From Rickettsiales bacterium (lineage in GTDB: Bacteria > Pseudomonadota > Alphaproteobacteria > Rickettsiales > CANDYO01), in NCBI GenBank assembly GCA_025210695.1, contig JAOARE010000008.1, forward strand, positions 62,001 to 126,000: a DNA stretch of 64,000 bases. The letters run 5' to 3'. The position numbers and the translations under genes were made by a program. Below the pieces are notes generated by a model. That model was not told where the DNA came from and searched no databases. It worked only from the letters and a program-made list of their open reading frames with translations. This document shows positions 31,381-39,023 of the stretch, piece after piece. Positions within the stretch are counted from its first letter, which is position 1; every line of letters starts with the position of its first letter.

Positions 31381-31695
31381 TGTTTTGTCTCTTGTGAATA
31401 AATAACTGTATAACTCACTGTAAATCCCTTTGTATAATTATGTTACAAAGTTGCTAACAATTTTCACTACATATTACTACAAACAGATTACACATGTTAA
31501 TAATTTATTTTTAATCTATGTGGATATTGTGAATGTTTTTTTTATTATATCATTGGAAGCCTTTTAAAATATACTTTTTTAGCATAATATTTGAAATATC
31601 AATATCTGTGGATAACTCTGTTGATTTATTTTTATCCACATTATACAGTATCCTACTAACAACTACTATTCTTAAAAAAAGAAAATATATATTAT
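31381..31695. other. Chromosomal replication origin (oriC), predicted
   Basis: This gap between divergent ppsR and hemE carries DnaA-box matches. TGTGAATAA is at 31393-31401, TGTGGATAA at 31607-31615 and TTATCCACA at 31632-31640, all exact to TTATNCACA on one strand or the other. TGTGGATAT (31519-31527) and TGTGAATGT (31528-31536) are near matches placed head to tail. There is a seven-base inverted repeat CTTTGTA/TACAAAG at 31428-31450, and AT-rich blocks follow 31501 and 31537 that could serve as unwinding element. The ppsR-hemE interval is the established origin position in Caulobacter and Rickettsia. Genes on both sides read away from it. I see no clear CtrA site of the TTAA-N7-TTAA form. 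Confidence 0.85.
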
Positions 31696-32730
31696 ATGTC
31701 TAAATCTATCTTGGAAACTTTTAACAGAAATAATAAAACTACAGATATCCCCATTTGGTTAATGAGACAAGCAGGAAGATATTTGCCTGAGTATAGAAAA
31801 GTTAGATCTGAAACAAAGGGGTTCTTAGATTTATGTTATAATTCAGATTTAGCTTGTGAAGTTACACTTCAGCCAATTAGAAGATTTAAGCTTGATGCAG
31901 CAATAATATTTTCAGATATTTTAGTTGTTCCAGACGCTATGGGGGTGAAAGTAGACTTTAAAGAAAATCATGGCCCTATTTTAGAAAAAATTCAAACTAA
32001 AGAATCTTTAGAATTAGCCTTAAATAAACAGGATAACAATAAATTATCCCCTGTTTATCAGGCAATAAAAAAAACTAAAGAGCAATTGCCTAAAGATATA
32101 GCTTTAATAGGTTTTTCTGGAGCAGTTTGGACTATAGCTTCATATATGGTGGAAGGAAAATTGTCTAGAGATTTATCGGTAATAAAACCTATTTATTATA
32201 ATGATAAAAAATTCTTTGAAATGTTAATAGATCATTTAGTAGAAAATATCTCACAACATTTAATTAACCAGGTAAAGGCGGGAGTTGAGGTATTACAAAT
32301 TTTTGATAGTTGGGCTGGAATGTTAATTGGTGAAGATTACGAAAATTTAATTATAAAACCAACTCAAAGAATCATTGAAAAGGTTAAAGCAGTCTATCCT
32401 GAGATACCAATTATTTGTTTCCCTAGAATGAGTGGTTTACAATATGAAAAATTTTGTCAAGAAGTGGATTGTCAGGCTATTGGAATTGATCAATATATGT
32501 CATTAGATTGGATAAGAAAGCATAATAATGGAAAAATTATCCAAGGAAATTTAGATCCTCTGGTTTTGTTAAGTCAATCAAAGGATTTTATAAAAAGAAG
32601 AGTCGATCAAATTTTAAGCTCTATGAAAGGAGAAAAATTTATTTTTAACCTAGGGCATGGAGTTATTCCCAATATCCCTCCAGAAAACGTAGAATTTTTA
32701 GTAAACCATGTTAAAGGTAGTGCAAGATGA
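31696..32730 (+). CDS. hemE: Uroporphyrinogen decarboxylase
   Basis: A 344-residue enzyme of heme synthesis that turns uroporphyrinogen III into coproporphyrinogen III. The signature PIWLMRQAGRYLPEYR is near residue 19, the second family motif GFSGAVWTIASYMVEG at about 138 and the FNLGHGVIPNIPPENV end are present. It overlaps hemH by four bases (ATGA), so the two heme genes are translationally coupled. It lies immediately to the right of the predicted origin, as in Caulobacter. Confidence 0.97.
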   Translation: MSKSILETFNRNNKTTDIPIWLMRQAGRYLPEYRKVRSETKGFLDLCYNSDLACEVTLQPIRRFKLDAAIIFSDILVVPDAMGVKVDFKENHGPILEKIQTKESLELALNKQDNNKLSPVYQAIKKTKEQLPKDIALIGFSGAVWTIASYMVEGKLSRDLSVIKPIYYNDKKFFEMLIDHLVENISQHLINQVKAGVEVLQIFDSWAGMLIGEDYENLIIKPTQRIIEKVKAVYPEIPIICFPRMSGLQYEKFCQEVDCQAIGIDQYMSLDWIRKHNNGKIIQGNLDPLVLLSQSKDFIKRRVDQILSSMKGEKFIFNLGHGVIPNIPPENVEFLVNHVKGSAR

Positions 32731-33749
32731 CAAAAAAAATAGCGGTAGTGGTCTTAAATTTAGGTGGTCCTGATAAATTATCTTCTGTTAAAGAATTTCT
32801 TTTTAATTTATTTTATGATCCGGCAATTATTAGGTTAGCTAACCCATTTAGATGGTTGCTAGCAAAATTAATTTCTTCAAGAAGAGAAAAAACAGCGAAA
32901 GAGATTTATTCTCAAATGGGAGGAAAATCCACGATTCTTTCTGCCACTAACAAACAAGCTAAATCTCTTGAAATAGAATTAAATAAAAAACTTAAGGATG
33001 AGTTTAAGGTATTCGTTTCTATGCGTTATTGGCACCCATTTGCCAGTGAAATTGCAAAAAAAATAAAAGTTTATGCTCCAGATGAAATACTTCTTCTTCC
33101 TCTTTATCCTCAGTTTTCAACCACCACCACAAAGTCTTCTTTAGATGAGTTTTCTAATCTAATGAAGAACTTTAATTTAAAAACCACTTGTTGTTATTTT
33201 AAGGATCCTAATTTTATAAAATCTCATGCAGAATTAATTAGTAAAAATCTTCCTAAGGAAAAATATAGAATTTTATTTTCAGCTCATGGTCTTCCTGAAA
33301 AAATTATAAAACAAGGAGACCCTTATCAATACCAAGTTGAAGAAACTGTAAAAGCTGTAGTAAAAGAATTAGCTCCAAAAACAGATTATGTTGTATGCTA
33401 TCAAAGTAAAGTTGGCCCATTAAAATGGATAGGCCCTTCCACGGAAGATGAGCTTAAAAAAGCTGCCGAAGAAAATATAGCTGTAGTGGTGGTGCCAATA
33501 GCTTTTGTTTCTGAACATTCTGAAACCTTAGTTGAGCTTGATATTGAATATAAAGAATTATTTGAAGAAAAATGTAAGAAGCCTTATATTCGTATCCCTG
33601 CTCTTAATGATAGCGATCTATTTATAAAATCTTTATTTGACCAAACCAAATTAATGCTAGATGGTAAAGCTAAATCTTCAAAGAATAATTTAAAAATATA
33701 TAGCCAAACAAAATGCAAGGGATCTTTCAAAGACTGTCTTTGCAAATAA
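32727..33749 (+). CDS. hemH: Ferrochelatase
   Basis: A 340-residue ferrochelatase that inserts iron into protoporphyrin IX. It has the N-terminal LNLGGPD motif, the active-site histidine in FSAHGLPEKII, the YQSKVGPLKWIGPS stretch and the FVSEHSETLVELDIEY motif. The C-terminus ends in a cysteine cluster, C330, C337 and C339. Several alphaproteobacterial and animal ferrochelatases bind a [2Fe-2S] cluster through C-terminal cysteines, so this one may too (inference). Confidence 0.95.
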   Translation: MTKKIAVVVLNLGGPDKLSSVKEFLFNLFYDPAIIRLANPFRWLLAKLISSRREKTAKEIYSQMGGKSTILSATNKQAKSLEIELNKKLKDEFKVFVSMRYWHPFASEIAKKIKVYAPDEILLLPLYPQFSTTTTKSSLDEFSNLMKNFNLKTTCCYFKDPNFIKSHAELISKNLPKEKYRILFSAHGLPEKIIKQGDPYQYQVEETVKAVVKELAPKTDYVVCYQSKVGPLKWIGPSTEDELKKAAEENIAVVVVPIAFVSEHSETLVELDIEYKELFEEKCKKPYIRIPALNDSDLFIKSLFDQTKLMLDGKAKSSKNNLKIYSQTKCKGSFKDCLCK

Positions 33750-33768
33750 GCATATTTTTCTATAAAGG

Positions 33769-33799
33769 TTGACATGTCCTAATATTAACTAAATACTAT
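33769..33799 (+). promoter_or_regulatory. Predicted promoter for the MscS gene
   Basis: A perfect -35 hexamer TTGACA at 33769-33774 is followed by AATACT at 33792-33797 (17-base spacer) or TACTAT at 33794-33799 (19-base spacer). It is the only consensus -35 in the short hemH-mscS gap. Confidence 0.4.
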
Positions 33800-33842
33800 A
33801 AGTTTGTTTTTGCACTTAGAAATAAATCTATAGTAGAGGTTG

Positions 33843-35054
33843 ATGGTGGATATATTTTCAATGGTATATAAAGAATATGCTTTAGCTATGAAGAATTTTC
33901 CTTGGTTAGTTACATTAACTGAGGTAATTCTTCTCATTTTATTTGCTTGGGCAGTAAATAGAATTTTTGAAAAAATTATTTTAAAAATTGCAAAAAGAAA
34001 CATTCCCACTGAGGCCATTCAAAAAAAATCCTTAAATATACATGAAATCATCCTTCATTTTATTAAAATTGTTCCCTTAGCCATTATTATATGGGGGGCA
34101 AAGGTCATACCTGGCCTTCCTGATGTGCTTGAGAAGATCATTGATAATGTAGCTAGATCTTTGGTACTGCTAATAATAGCAATCACCCTTAGCTCTATCC
34201 TTGACGTGTTGAATGTAATATATCGTAATAAATTTGGAAGGAAAGCTCATTCTATAAAAGGATATATTCAGTTGGTTAAACTTATTATATCCATAATTAC
34301 AACAATTCTAATTATTGCTGAATTGATAAATCGTTCCCCTGTTATATTACTTTCTGGTTTGGGAGCAATGGCTGCTGTTTTAATGTTAGTTTTTCAGGAT
34401 ACTTTACTTTCATTTGTTGCAAGTATTCAAATTTCTTCGGGTGATCTGATAAGAGTTGGAGACTGGGTAGAAATGCCTAGTTTAAATGCAGATGGAGAAG
34501 TTATAGACATAGCTTTGCACACGGTAAAAGTTCAAAATTGGGATAATACTATAACCATACTTCCTACTCGTAAATTTATTACAGATCCATTTAAAAATTG
34601 GAGAGCAATGGAAGAATCAGGTGGAAGAAGAATAAAGAGAGTTCTTAATTTAAATCAGAATACTGTTCGTTGTCTTTCTAAAGATGAGATACAGAATTTG
34701 AAAAAAATAAACTTTCTTAAAGAATATTTTAGCCAAAAACAACCTAAAGGCTCTTTAGGAATTCTTAACGTTGCAGCTTTTTGTGAATATACAAAAAAAT
34801 ATCTTAAATCTAATACTGGTATACATCAAGATATGACCATTTTAGTCCGTCAGGTTTCTACCCAGGGACAAGGACTGCCTATTGAAATTTATTGTTTTAC
34901 TAATAACACTGGTTGGGTTGCTCATGAAGATATACAAGCAGAAATATTCAATCATTTATTTACAGTGCTGCCTGAATTTGGTTTAGAAGTATTTCAAAAA
35001 CCAAGTGGAGCAGATTTTCGTAATTTTATAAACCCACAGCCAAAATCTAGTTAA
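33843..35054 (+). CDS. MscS family mechanosensitive channel
   Basis: A 403-residue membrane protein. Three to five N-terminal helices are followed by the conserved MscS pore helix and beta domain: LLSGLGAMAAVLMLVFQDTL (about 175-195) is the pore-lining TM3 region, and GDLIRVGDWVEMPSLNADGEV the start of the beta domain with WDNTITILPTRKF. It would release solutes on osmotic downshock. ATG 33843 is chosen over TTG 33840 because an AGAGG ribosome binding site stands just before it. It is a stand-alone gene. Confidence 0.88.
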   Translation: MVDIFSMVYKEYALAMKNFPWLVTLTEVILLILFAWAVNRIFEKIILKIAKRNIPTEAIQKKSLNIHEIILHFIKIVPLAIIIWGAKVIPGLPDVLEKIIDNVARSLVLLIIAITLSSILDVLNVIYRNKFGRKAHSIKGYIQLVKLIISIITTILIIAELINRSPVILLSGLGAMAAVLMLVFQDTLLSFVASIQISSGDLIRVGDWVEMPSLNADGEVIDIALHTVKVQNWDNTITILPTRKFITDPFKNWRAMEESGGRRIKRVLNLNQNTVRCLSKDEIQNLKKINFLKEYFSQKQPKGSLGILNVAAFCEYTKKYLKSNTGIHQDMTILVRQVSTQGQGLPIEIYCFTNNTGWVAHEDIQAEIFNHLFTVLPEFGLEVFQKPSGADFRNFINPQPKSS

Positions 35055-35075
35055 TATTGATAGGAATCTTCATAT

Positions 35076-35198
35076 ATGAAAAAGAAATCGTCAGCACAAA
35101 AAGCTAAGAAAGGAAATAAGGCAGAAGATCTCACAGAAAATTTATTGATTGAAATAGAAGATAATTTTTCCAATTCTAATACATATCACTACGCTTAA
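35076..35198 (+). CDS. Hypothetical 40-residue lysine-rich peptide
   Basis: ATG 35076 opens a 40-residue frame starting MKKKSSAQKAKKGNKAEDL and ending NTYHYA. The N-terminal part is strongly basic and the middle is acidic (LLIEIEDNF). I do not recognise it. A frameshift close to the stop would continue into LKKSSTGGTHISKAFRKKRG and on to TAA near 35275, so the gene may be broken or the true product longer. No strong ribosome binding site is visible. It could be a chance frame. Confidence 0.3.
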   Translation: MKKKSSAQKAKKGNKAEDLTENLLIEIEDNFSNSNTYHYA

Positions 35199-35199
35199 G

Positions 35200-35256
35200 A
35201 AGTCCTCCACTGGGGGCACCCATATCAGCAAAGCATTCAGGAAAAAGCGAGGGGTG
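35200..35256. other. GC-rich structured segment between mscS and the phosphohexomutase gene
   Basis: This short stretch is much richer in GC than its surroundings. GCACCC near 35217 can pair with GGGTGC near 35254, and TCCTCCACTGGGGG makes a small inner hairpin. It lies 3' of the minus-strand phosphohexomutase gene and overlaps an alternative frame of the small peptide gene. It could be a terminator-like element, a small RNA or a degraded repeat. Confidence 0.25.
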
Positions 35257-36504
35257 CTAAGAATCTATTTCTTTTAAAGAATTTTCTAGATCTAACCTTA
35301 TTATATTAGCTATTTTCTCATTCATAGCTTCATATTTAACTAAAATATAATCTTCAGTATTGGAGGCCCGAATTAAAAAGAATCCTCCATCATAATCTTT
35401 GCGTAATCCTTTAGGGCTATATATTTGTGGATCTAGATTGGGATTTTTTGGTAGCTTAAACTCTTTTCTAATTTGCGCCAAGGGCAGCTCAATAATTGGA
35501 TTGTCTTGCAAATATTCAATGAGTCTAAAAGCTGCATATAATGCATCATCTATTATCCAAAACCTTGAATCATTAAAAACGAAATGCCCTGTTAATTCTC
35601 CAGCAAAAATGGCATTTTCTTCTATTATCCTTGTTTTCATAAGCGAATGACCGCTTGGCGCAAGAATAACTTCAAAGCCCTGCTCTTCTAAACTATTTAT
35701 CAATATTTGGCTGGCTTTAACATCAATAAGAATTTTTTTGTTTTTTTCATTTTTCAAAGATAAAGCCAATAGATAAATTAATTGATCACCGCTTAAAACC
35801 TCACCATCACCTTTTATAAAAACCAATCTGTCTCCATCTCCGTCAAAGGCAAAACCGAAGTTACAGGATTTATCTGCAATAATTTCTTTAATTTGGTATA
35901 AGTTTTTTTCAATACAAGGATCAGGAGGAAGATGAACAAAATTTCCATCTAGTTTAGAGTTTAAAACAAAATGCTCTCCAGGAATTTTTAAAAATCTCCC
36001 TATAGCGGAATTATTACATTCCCAAGCTATTTTAAAAGAGTTATCCATTTTTACGTTTTTAAGTAATGCCTCTTTATATTCATTGTCTAAATTGACTAAA
36101 CGATGCGAACCAGTGCCTTCAATCATAGGATTATTAATTATATTTTTTAAATTCTCTCCATAAAAGGGCTTAGCATCTAACATAAATTTAAAGCCATTAT
36201 ATTCTAATGGATTATGCGATCCGGTAATCATCACCGCCCCTTTTGTTTTTAAATATAAATGAGCAAAATATAATAATGGTGAAGAAGATATTCCTTCTAG
36301 TTCAAGCACTTCACAGCCTGAATCCATCAGTCCTTTAATAAATCCATCCACCAATTCCTTTGAAGAAGGGCGATTATCTTTCCCCACAATAATAGTTTCA
36401 GGGCTAAATAATTTACCAAGTTTATAAGCAGTCTCAGAATTTAATTCTTTACCCACTAATCCTCTTATGTCATATTCATTAAAAATAGTTTGAGTAACTT
36501 GCAA
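35257..36504 (-). CDS. manB: Phosphomannomutase/phosphoglucomutase
   Basis: A 415-residue alpha-D-phosphohexomutase. It has the EYDIRG start, the phosphoserine loop MITGSHNPLEYNGFK, the metal loop FAFDGDGDRLVF, the sugar-binding GELTGHFVF loop and the phosphate-binding RASNTEDYILVKYEA end. It interconverts hexose 1- and 6-phosphates for cell-surface sugars. The start is TTG 36504, supported by AGGA six bases upstream and by lack of an ATG before EYDIRG. Its start codon shares a base with that of the divergent tsaB gene. It is shorter than the usual ~455 residues, with all four active-site loops present. Confidence 0.9.
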   Translation of the reverse strand: MQVTQTIFNEYDIRGLVGKELNSETAYKLGKLFSPETIIVGKDNRPSSKELVDGFIKGLMDSGCEVLELEGISSSPLLYFAHLYLKTKGAVMITGSHNPLEYNGFKFMLDAKPFYGENLKNIINNPMIEGTGSHRLVNLDNEYKEALLKNVKMDNSFKIAWECNNSAIGRFLKIPGEHFVLNSKLDGNFVHLPPDPCIEKNLYQIKEIIADKSCNFGFAFDGDGDRLVFIKGDGEVLSGDQLIYLLALSLKNEKNKKILIDVKASQILINSLEEQGFEVILAPSGHSLMKTRIIEENAIFAGELTGHFVFNDSRFWIIDDALYAAFRLIEYLQDNPIIELPLAQIRKEFKLPKNPNLDPQIYSPKGLRKDYDGGFFLIRASNTEDYILVKYEAMNEKIANIIRLDLENSLKEIDS

Positions 36505-37076
36505 TGAAAATCCTTTCTTTTGATACTAGCAATAATTTAGCTTCGGTTGCCATAATGGACGATAATAAGTTATTAGCTTATAATACGACTATGGAGAGTT
36601 CTCAACAAGCAGAAAAATTATTTTCGCTTATAGAAGAGGTTTTAAAAAAAGCTAATTTAGAACTATCTGATATAGATCTAATCAGCGTAACTAATGGACC
36701 AGGTTCTTTCACCGGAGTTAGAATTGGTTTAGCAGCTGCTTTAGGAATAAAGATGGGAATTAAAGCTCAGGTGATTTCGCTTTCCAACTTTCAAGTATTG
36801 GCTTATAAGGCTTTAAAAGAGCGCTCTGAGGGAGAAATAGAAGTGGTTTTAGATGCCAGGAGAGATCAGGTTTATTATCAAAAATTTGACGCTCAATTGC
36901 ATCATTTAACAGAACCTAAATTACTTGCAAAAGATTCGCTTAAAACTGCCCCTATGGATAAACCTAATGCAAAAAATTTAGCTGAAGCCACAGAATTCTT
37001 CTGGAAGAACAAATTATATAGCGATTTAGATCCGCTATATATCAGAGAACCAGATGCAGTTGTTAAACCCGCTTAG
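36504..37076 (+). CDS. tsaB: tRNA threonylcarbamoyladenosine biosynthesis protein TsaB
   Basis: A 190-residue protein of the ASKHA fold with the family's FDTSNNLASVAIMDD N-terminus, ESSQQAEKL helix and the NGPGSFTGVRIGLAAALG motif at about 67-84. It pairs with TsaD and TsaE to make the t6A modification of ANN-reading tRNAs. It is shorter than E. coli TsaB (231) through loss of C-terminal sequence, as in other small alphaproteobacterial genomes. No RimI-like gene follows; a repeat region does. Confidence 0.92.
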   Translation: MKILSFDTSNNLASVAIMDDNKLLAYNTTMESSQQAEKLFSLIEEVLKKANLELSDIDLISVTNGPGSFTGVRIGLAAALGIKMGIKAQVISLSNFQVLAYKALKERSEGEIEVVLDARRDQVYYQKFDAQLHHLTEPKLLAKDSLKTAPMDKPNAKNLAEATEFFWKNKLYSDLDPLYIREPDAVVKPA

Positions 37077-37174
37077 AACTTAGAAATCTCCTAGTTAACT
37101 TAAATTTTCCTCTCCAACCCTCCTCCTCTCTTCCCATGCGTCGCCTAAGAGTAATCAGCCGCCGGTCATCCCCT

Positions 37175-37340
37175 CGTCATTCAGAGCTAAACTGCAAGTT
37201 TAGCGTGGAATCCAGGAATCAAAGAACTATATTAGAGCCTTGGGGCTAATTCATCTTTCTTTTAAATATTCCCAGTGGAACCTAAGGCAAAACCAGATCC
37301 AACTAGATTCTCGTCAAACTGTTGTTTGACAAGAATGACG
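37175..37340. repeat. MITE-like intergenic repeat, copy A
   Basis: The 166-base unit starts CGTCATTC and ends GAATGACG, an inverted pair of eight bases. Just inside each end lies a perfect hairpin: GCTAAACT/AGTTTAGC on the left, followed by GGAATCCAG, and GTCAAAC/GTTTGAC on the right, preceded by an AGATTC version of CTGGATTC. Copy B at 38734 is nearly identical apart from about 25 bases missing in its middle. It lies in a 526-base gap with no gene of its own. No transposase is present, so it would move only in trans. Confidence 0.85.
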
Positions 37341-37436
37341 CAATTTATCGTCTAAGGGTAATCTTTACCCATTAGCTAAGAGCAATTAGTCGTCACCCCT
37401 CTTTCCAATGTAATTAGCCATCGGCCTTTCTCCTCT

Positions 37437-37565
37437 CGTCGTTCAGAGCTATGAGGTGTTAACCTCCCTCCCACCTTCCGTCATTCAGAGCTATGAGGTG
37501 TTAACCTCCCCCCACCTTTCGTCATTCAGAGCTATGAGGTGTTAACCGAATAGCGTGGAATCCAG
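37437..37565. repeat. Three tandem copies of the repeat's left end
   Basis: Units starting at 37437, 37479 and 37520 each read CGTCATTCAGAGCTATGAGG (first unit CGTCGTTC) and run on through TGTTAACC, with a period of 41-42 bases. The last continues to TAGCGTGGAATCCAG, as in complete elements. They look like left ends of the element amplified in tandem. There are no unique spacers, so this is not a CRISPR array. Confidence 0.8.
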
Positions 37566-37569
37566 TATA

Positions 37570-37596
37570 AATAAAACATTAGACCTTTTGTCTAAT
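37570..37596 (-). terminator. Rho-independent terminator of the coiled-coil gene
   Basis: On the minus strand ATTAGAC and GTCTAAT make a seven-base stem with a five-base loop just after the stop codon, followed by GTTTTATTTAT. The stem is also part of the local repeat family (compare ATTAGAGCC/GGGCTAAT in copy A). Confidence 0.5.
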
Positions 37597-37602
37597 TCAT
37601 TA

Positions 37603-38610
37603 CTATCTTCTCATGCCTTTATCTACTTTTCTTTTTTGTCCTCTAACCGTGGATACAGCGGTACTTTGTATTGAGCTAAGTTTTTCTCTCATTTTGCTAG
37701 CCATTGATTTAGCCTTTTGAACTGCTCTGGTTTTCCTTTCTCTCATTTTGCTAGCCATTGATTTAGCCTTTTGAGCTGCTCTGCTTCTCAAGCTATCTTT
37801 TCCTAAGGTTTTACCTATGTTTTTAGCCATATTTCTAAGATTGTCATGTTGATCGTGCTTTTTTCCTATTATTTTTATTGGAGGAGCCACCTTATCAATT
37901 GCTTTTTGATATTCCCGCAGCACTTTATTTGCTTCCTTTAAGTCTTTTTCATTTGGTCCTCTAGCTTCTTTCACCATCAGATCTATTTTCTCTTCGTCCT
38001 TTGGGTCCTTTGAGTCTTTTAGGGCTTTAATTTTTTGATCCGCTATAGCGGGGTATTGAGATATTTCTTCTCCTCTATATATTTCTTTTCCTTGCATTAA
38101 TTGAGCAGCTTTATATATGTTGTTCTCTTCAAGAAAATTATTTATTTCAGTAATTTTTTCGTTAGATAATTTTGCTGGATCTGCTAGAGAAATAGCAGCA
38201 GTTTTTGGTATTTGCTCTGTAAGAGTTTTTTCTTTTTCCTTATGAAAATTAGTTATAAAGAGGAGTGCTTTTGAATCGAGATTTATTTTTTTGTCAATAA
38301 TAAAATTTCTCATTCCATCTGTTAGCTCTTTGGAGCTATCTAATCTAGAGTTTTGAGATTTATATCCCAAGAATTTAGCTAGTTTGATAGCTGCATTTAT
38401 CGCATTTTGCTTCTTTGTGACTAACTCCTCGCGTGCTGTAACAAGTTCTTCTTTTTTTTCTTGCAGTAATTTTTGTTGCATTAGCGATGTAGACATTTTC
38501 TGTAGTCTCGCTTGCTCTTCTAGAGCAAATTCAATTTTCTGAAGATTCGATCGATATCCTTTACAAGCATTTTCAAATTCTTCTTTTTTAGTAGCTTCAG
38601 TTCCTTTCAT
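37603..38610 (-). CDS. Hypothetical coiled-coil protein in a repeat-bounded cassette
   Basis: A 335-residue, highly charged protein without signal peptide, membrane helix or known domain. Residues 1-95 are predicted helical coiled coil (QKLLQEKKEELVTAREELV-like heptads). The middle is charged, and the last ~75 residues are very basic. There, QKAKSMASKMRE occurs twice, 18 residues apart; the DNA shows the same 54-base duplication. The gene stands alone between copies of an intergenic repeat, with its own terminator. The profile would suit a secreted effector or a nucleic acid-binding protein (inference only). It has no visible homology to its neighbours. Confidence 0.7.
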   Translation of the reverse strand: MKGTEATKKEEFENACKGYRSNLQKIEFALEEQARLQKMSTSLMQQKLLQEKKEELVTAREELVTKKQNAINAAIKLAKFLGYKSQNSRLDSSKELTDGMRNFIIDKKINLDSKALLFITNFHKEKEKTLTEQIPKTAAISLADPAKLSNEKITEINNFLEENNIYKAAQLMQGKEIYRGEEISQYPAIADQKIKALKDSKDPKDEEKIDLMVKEARGPNEKDLKEANKVLREYQKAIDKVAPPIKIIGKKHDQHDNLRNMAKNIGKTLGKDSLRSRAAQKAKSMASKMRERKTRAVQKAKSMASKMREKLSSIQSTAVSTVRGQKRKVDKGMRR

Positions 38611-38733
38611 AAACGACTCTCTTAATTAAAAATTTCATAATAGAAAAAATAATATTACAAATTAATAAACAAAAGGTTAACATTTTATGCTTTAGTCGCT
38701 ATAAGGAGTAATTAGGTGCCGTTCATCCCCCTT

Positions 38734-38874
38734 CGTCATTCAGAGCTAAACTGCAAGTTTAGCGTGGAATCCAGGAATCAAAGAGCTATTTTCTTTTAAA
38801 TGTTCCCAGTGGAACCTAAGGCAAAACCAGACCCAACTGGATTCTCGTCAAACTGTTGTTTGACAAGAATGACG
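38734..38874. repeat. MITE-like intergenic repeat, copy B
   Basis: This 141-base copy has the same inverted ends and both hairpins as copy A, in the same orientation, on the other side of the coiled-coil gene. It lacks the internal segment of copy A that reads ATTAGAGCCTTGGGGCTAAT. Together with the flanking partial copies it fills most of the 413 bases between the gene and rluB; the rest is AT-rich with no evident gene and probably holds the promoter of the coiled-coil gene. Confidence 0.85.
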
Positions 38875-38904
38875 CAATTAGGCGTCCATCTCCCTCCCAC
38901 CTTC

Positions 38905-38949
38905 CGTCATTCAGAGCTATGAGGTGTTAACCGAATAGCGTGGAATCCA
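38905..38949. repeat. Single left-end copy of the repeat
   Basis: CGTCATTCAGAGCTATGAGG followed by TGTTAACCGAATAGCG and TGGAATCCA, essentially identical to the third tandem unit at 37520-37565. The GCTAT/ATAGC pair is the stem base. Confidence 0.75.
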
Positions 38950-39023
38950 TCCTTAAACTTTATGCTAGTAAATTTTAAGAATCCAGATAAAATACAGCTA
39001 ATTAACTAATCAATTATTGTTTT

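Noticed and set aside
31501-31520. CtrA-type TTAA-N7-TTAA site in the origin gap
   Set aside because: The two TTAA half-sites near 31500 are spaced ten bases apart rather than seven, and AT-rich sequence yields such pairs by chance.
35200-35256. Signal recognition particle (4.5S) RNA or tmRNA fragment
   Set aside because: The segment lacks the conserved GGAAG tetraloop motif of SRP RNA and the T-arm of tmRNA.
37437-37565. CRISPR-like tandem array with 41-42 base period
   Set aside because: The whole unit repeats, with no unique spacers, and the units match ends of a dispersed repeat. No cas genes are in the window.
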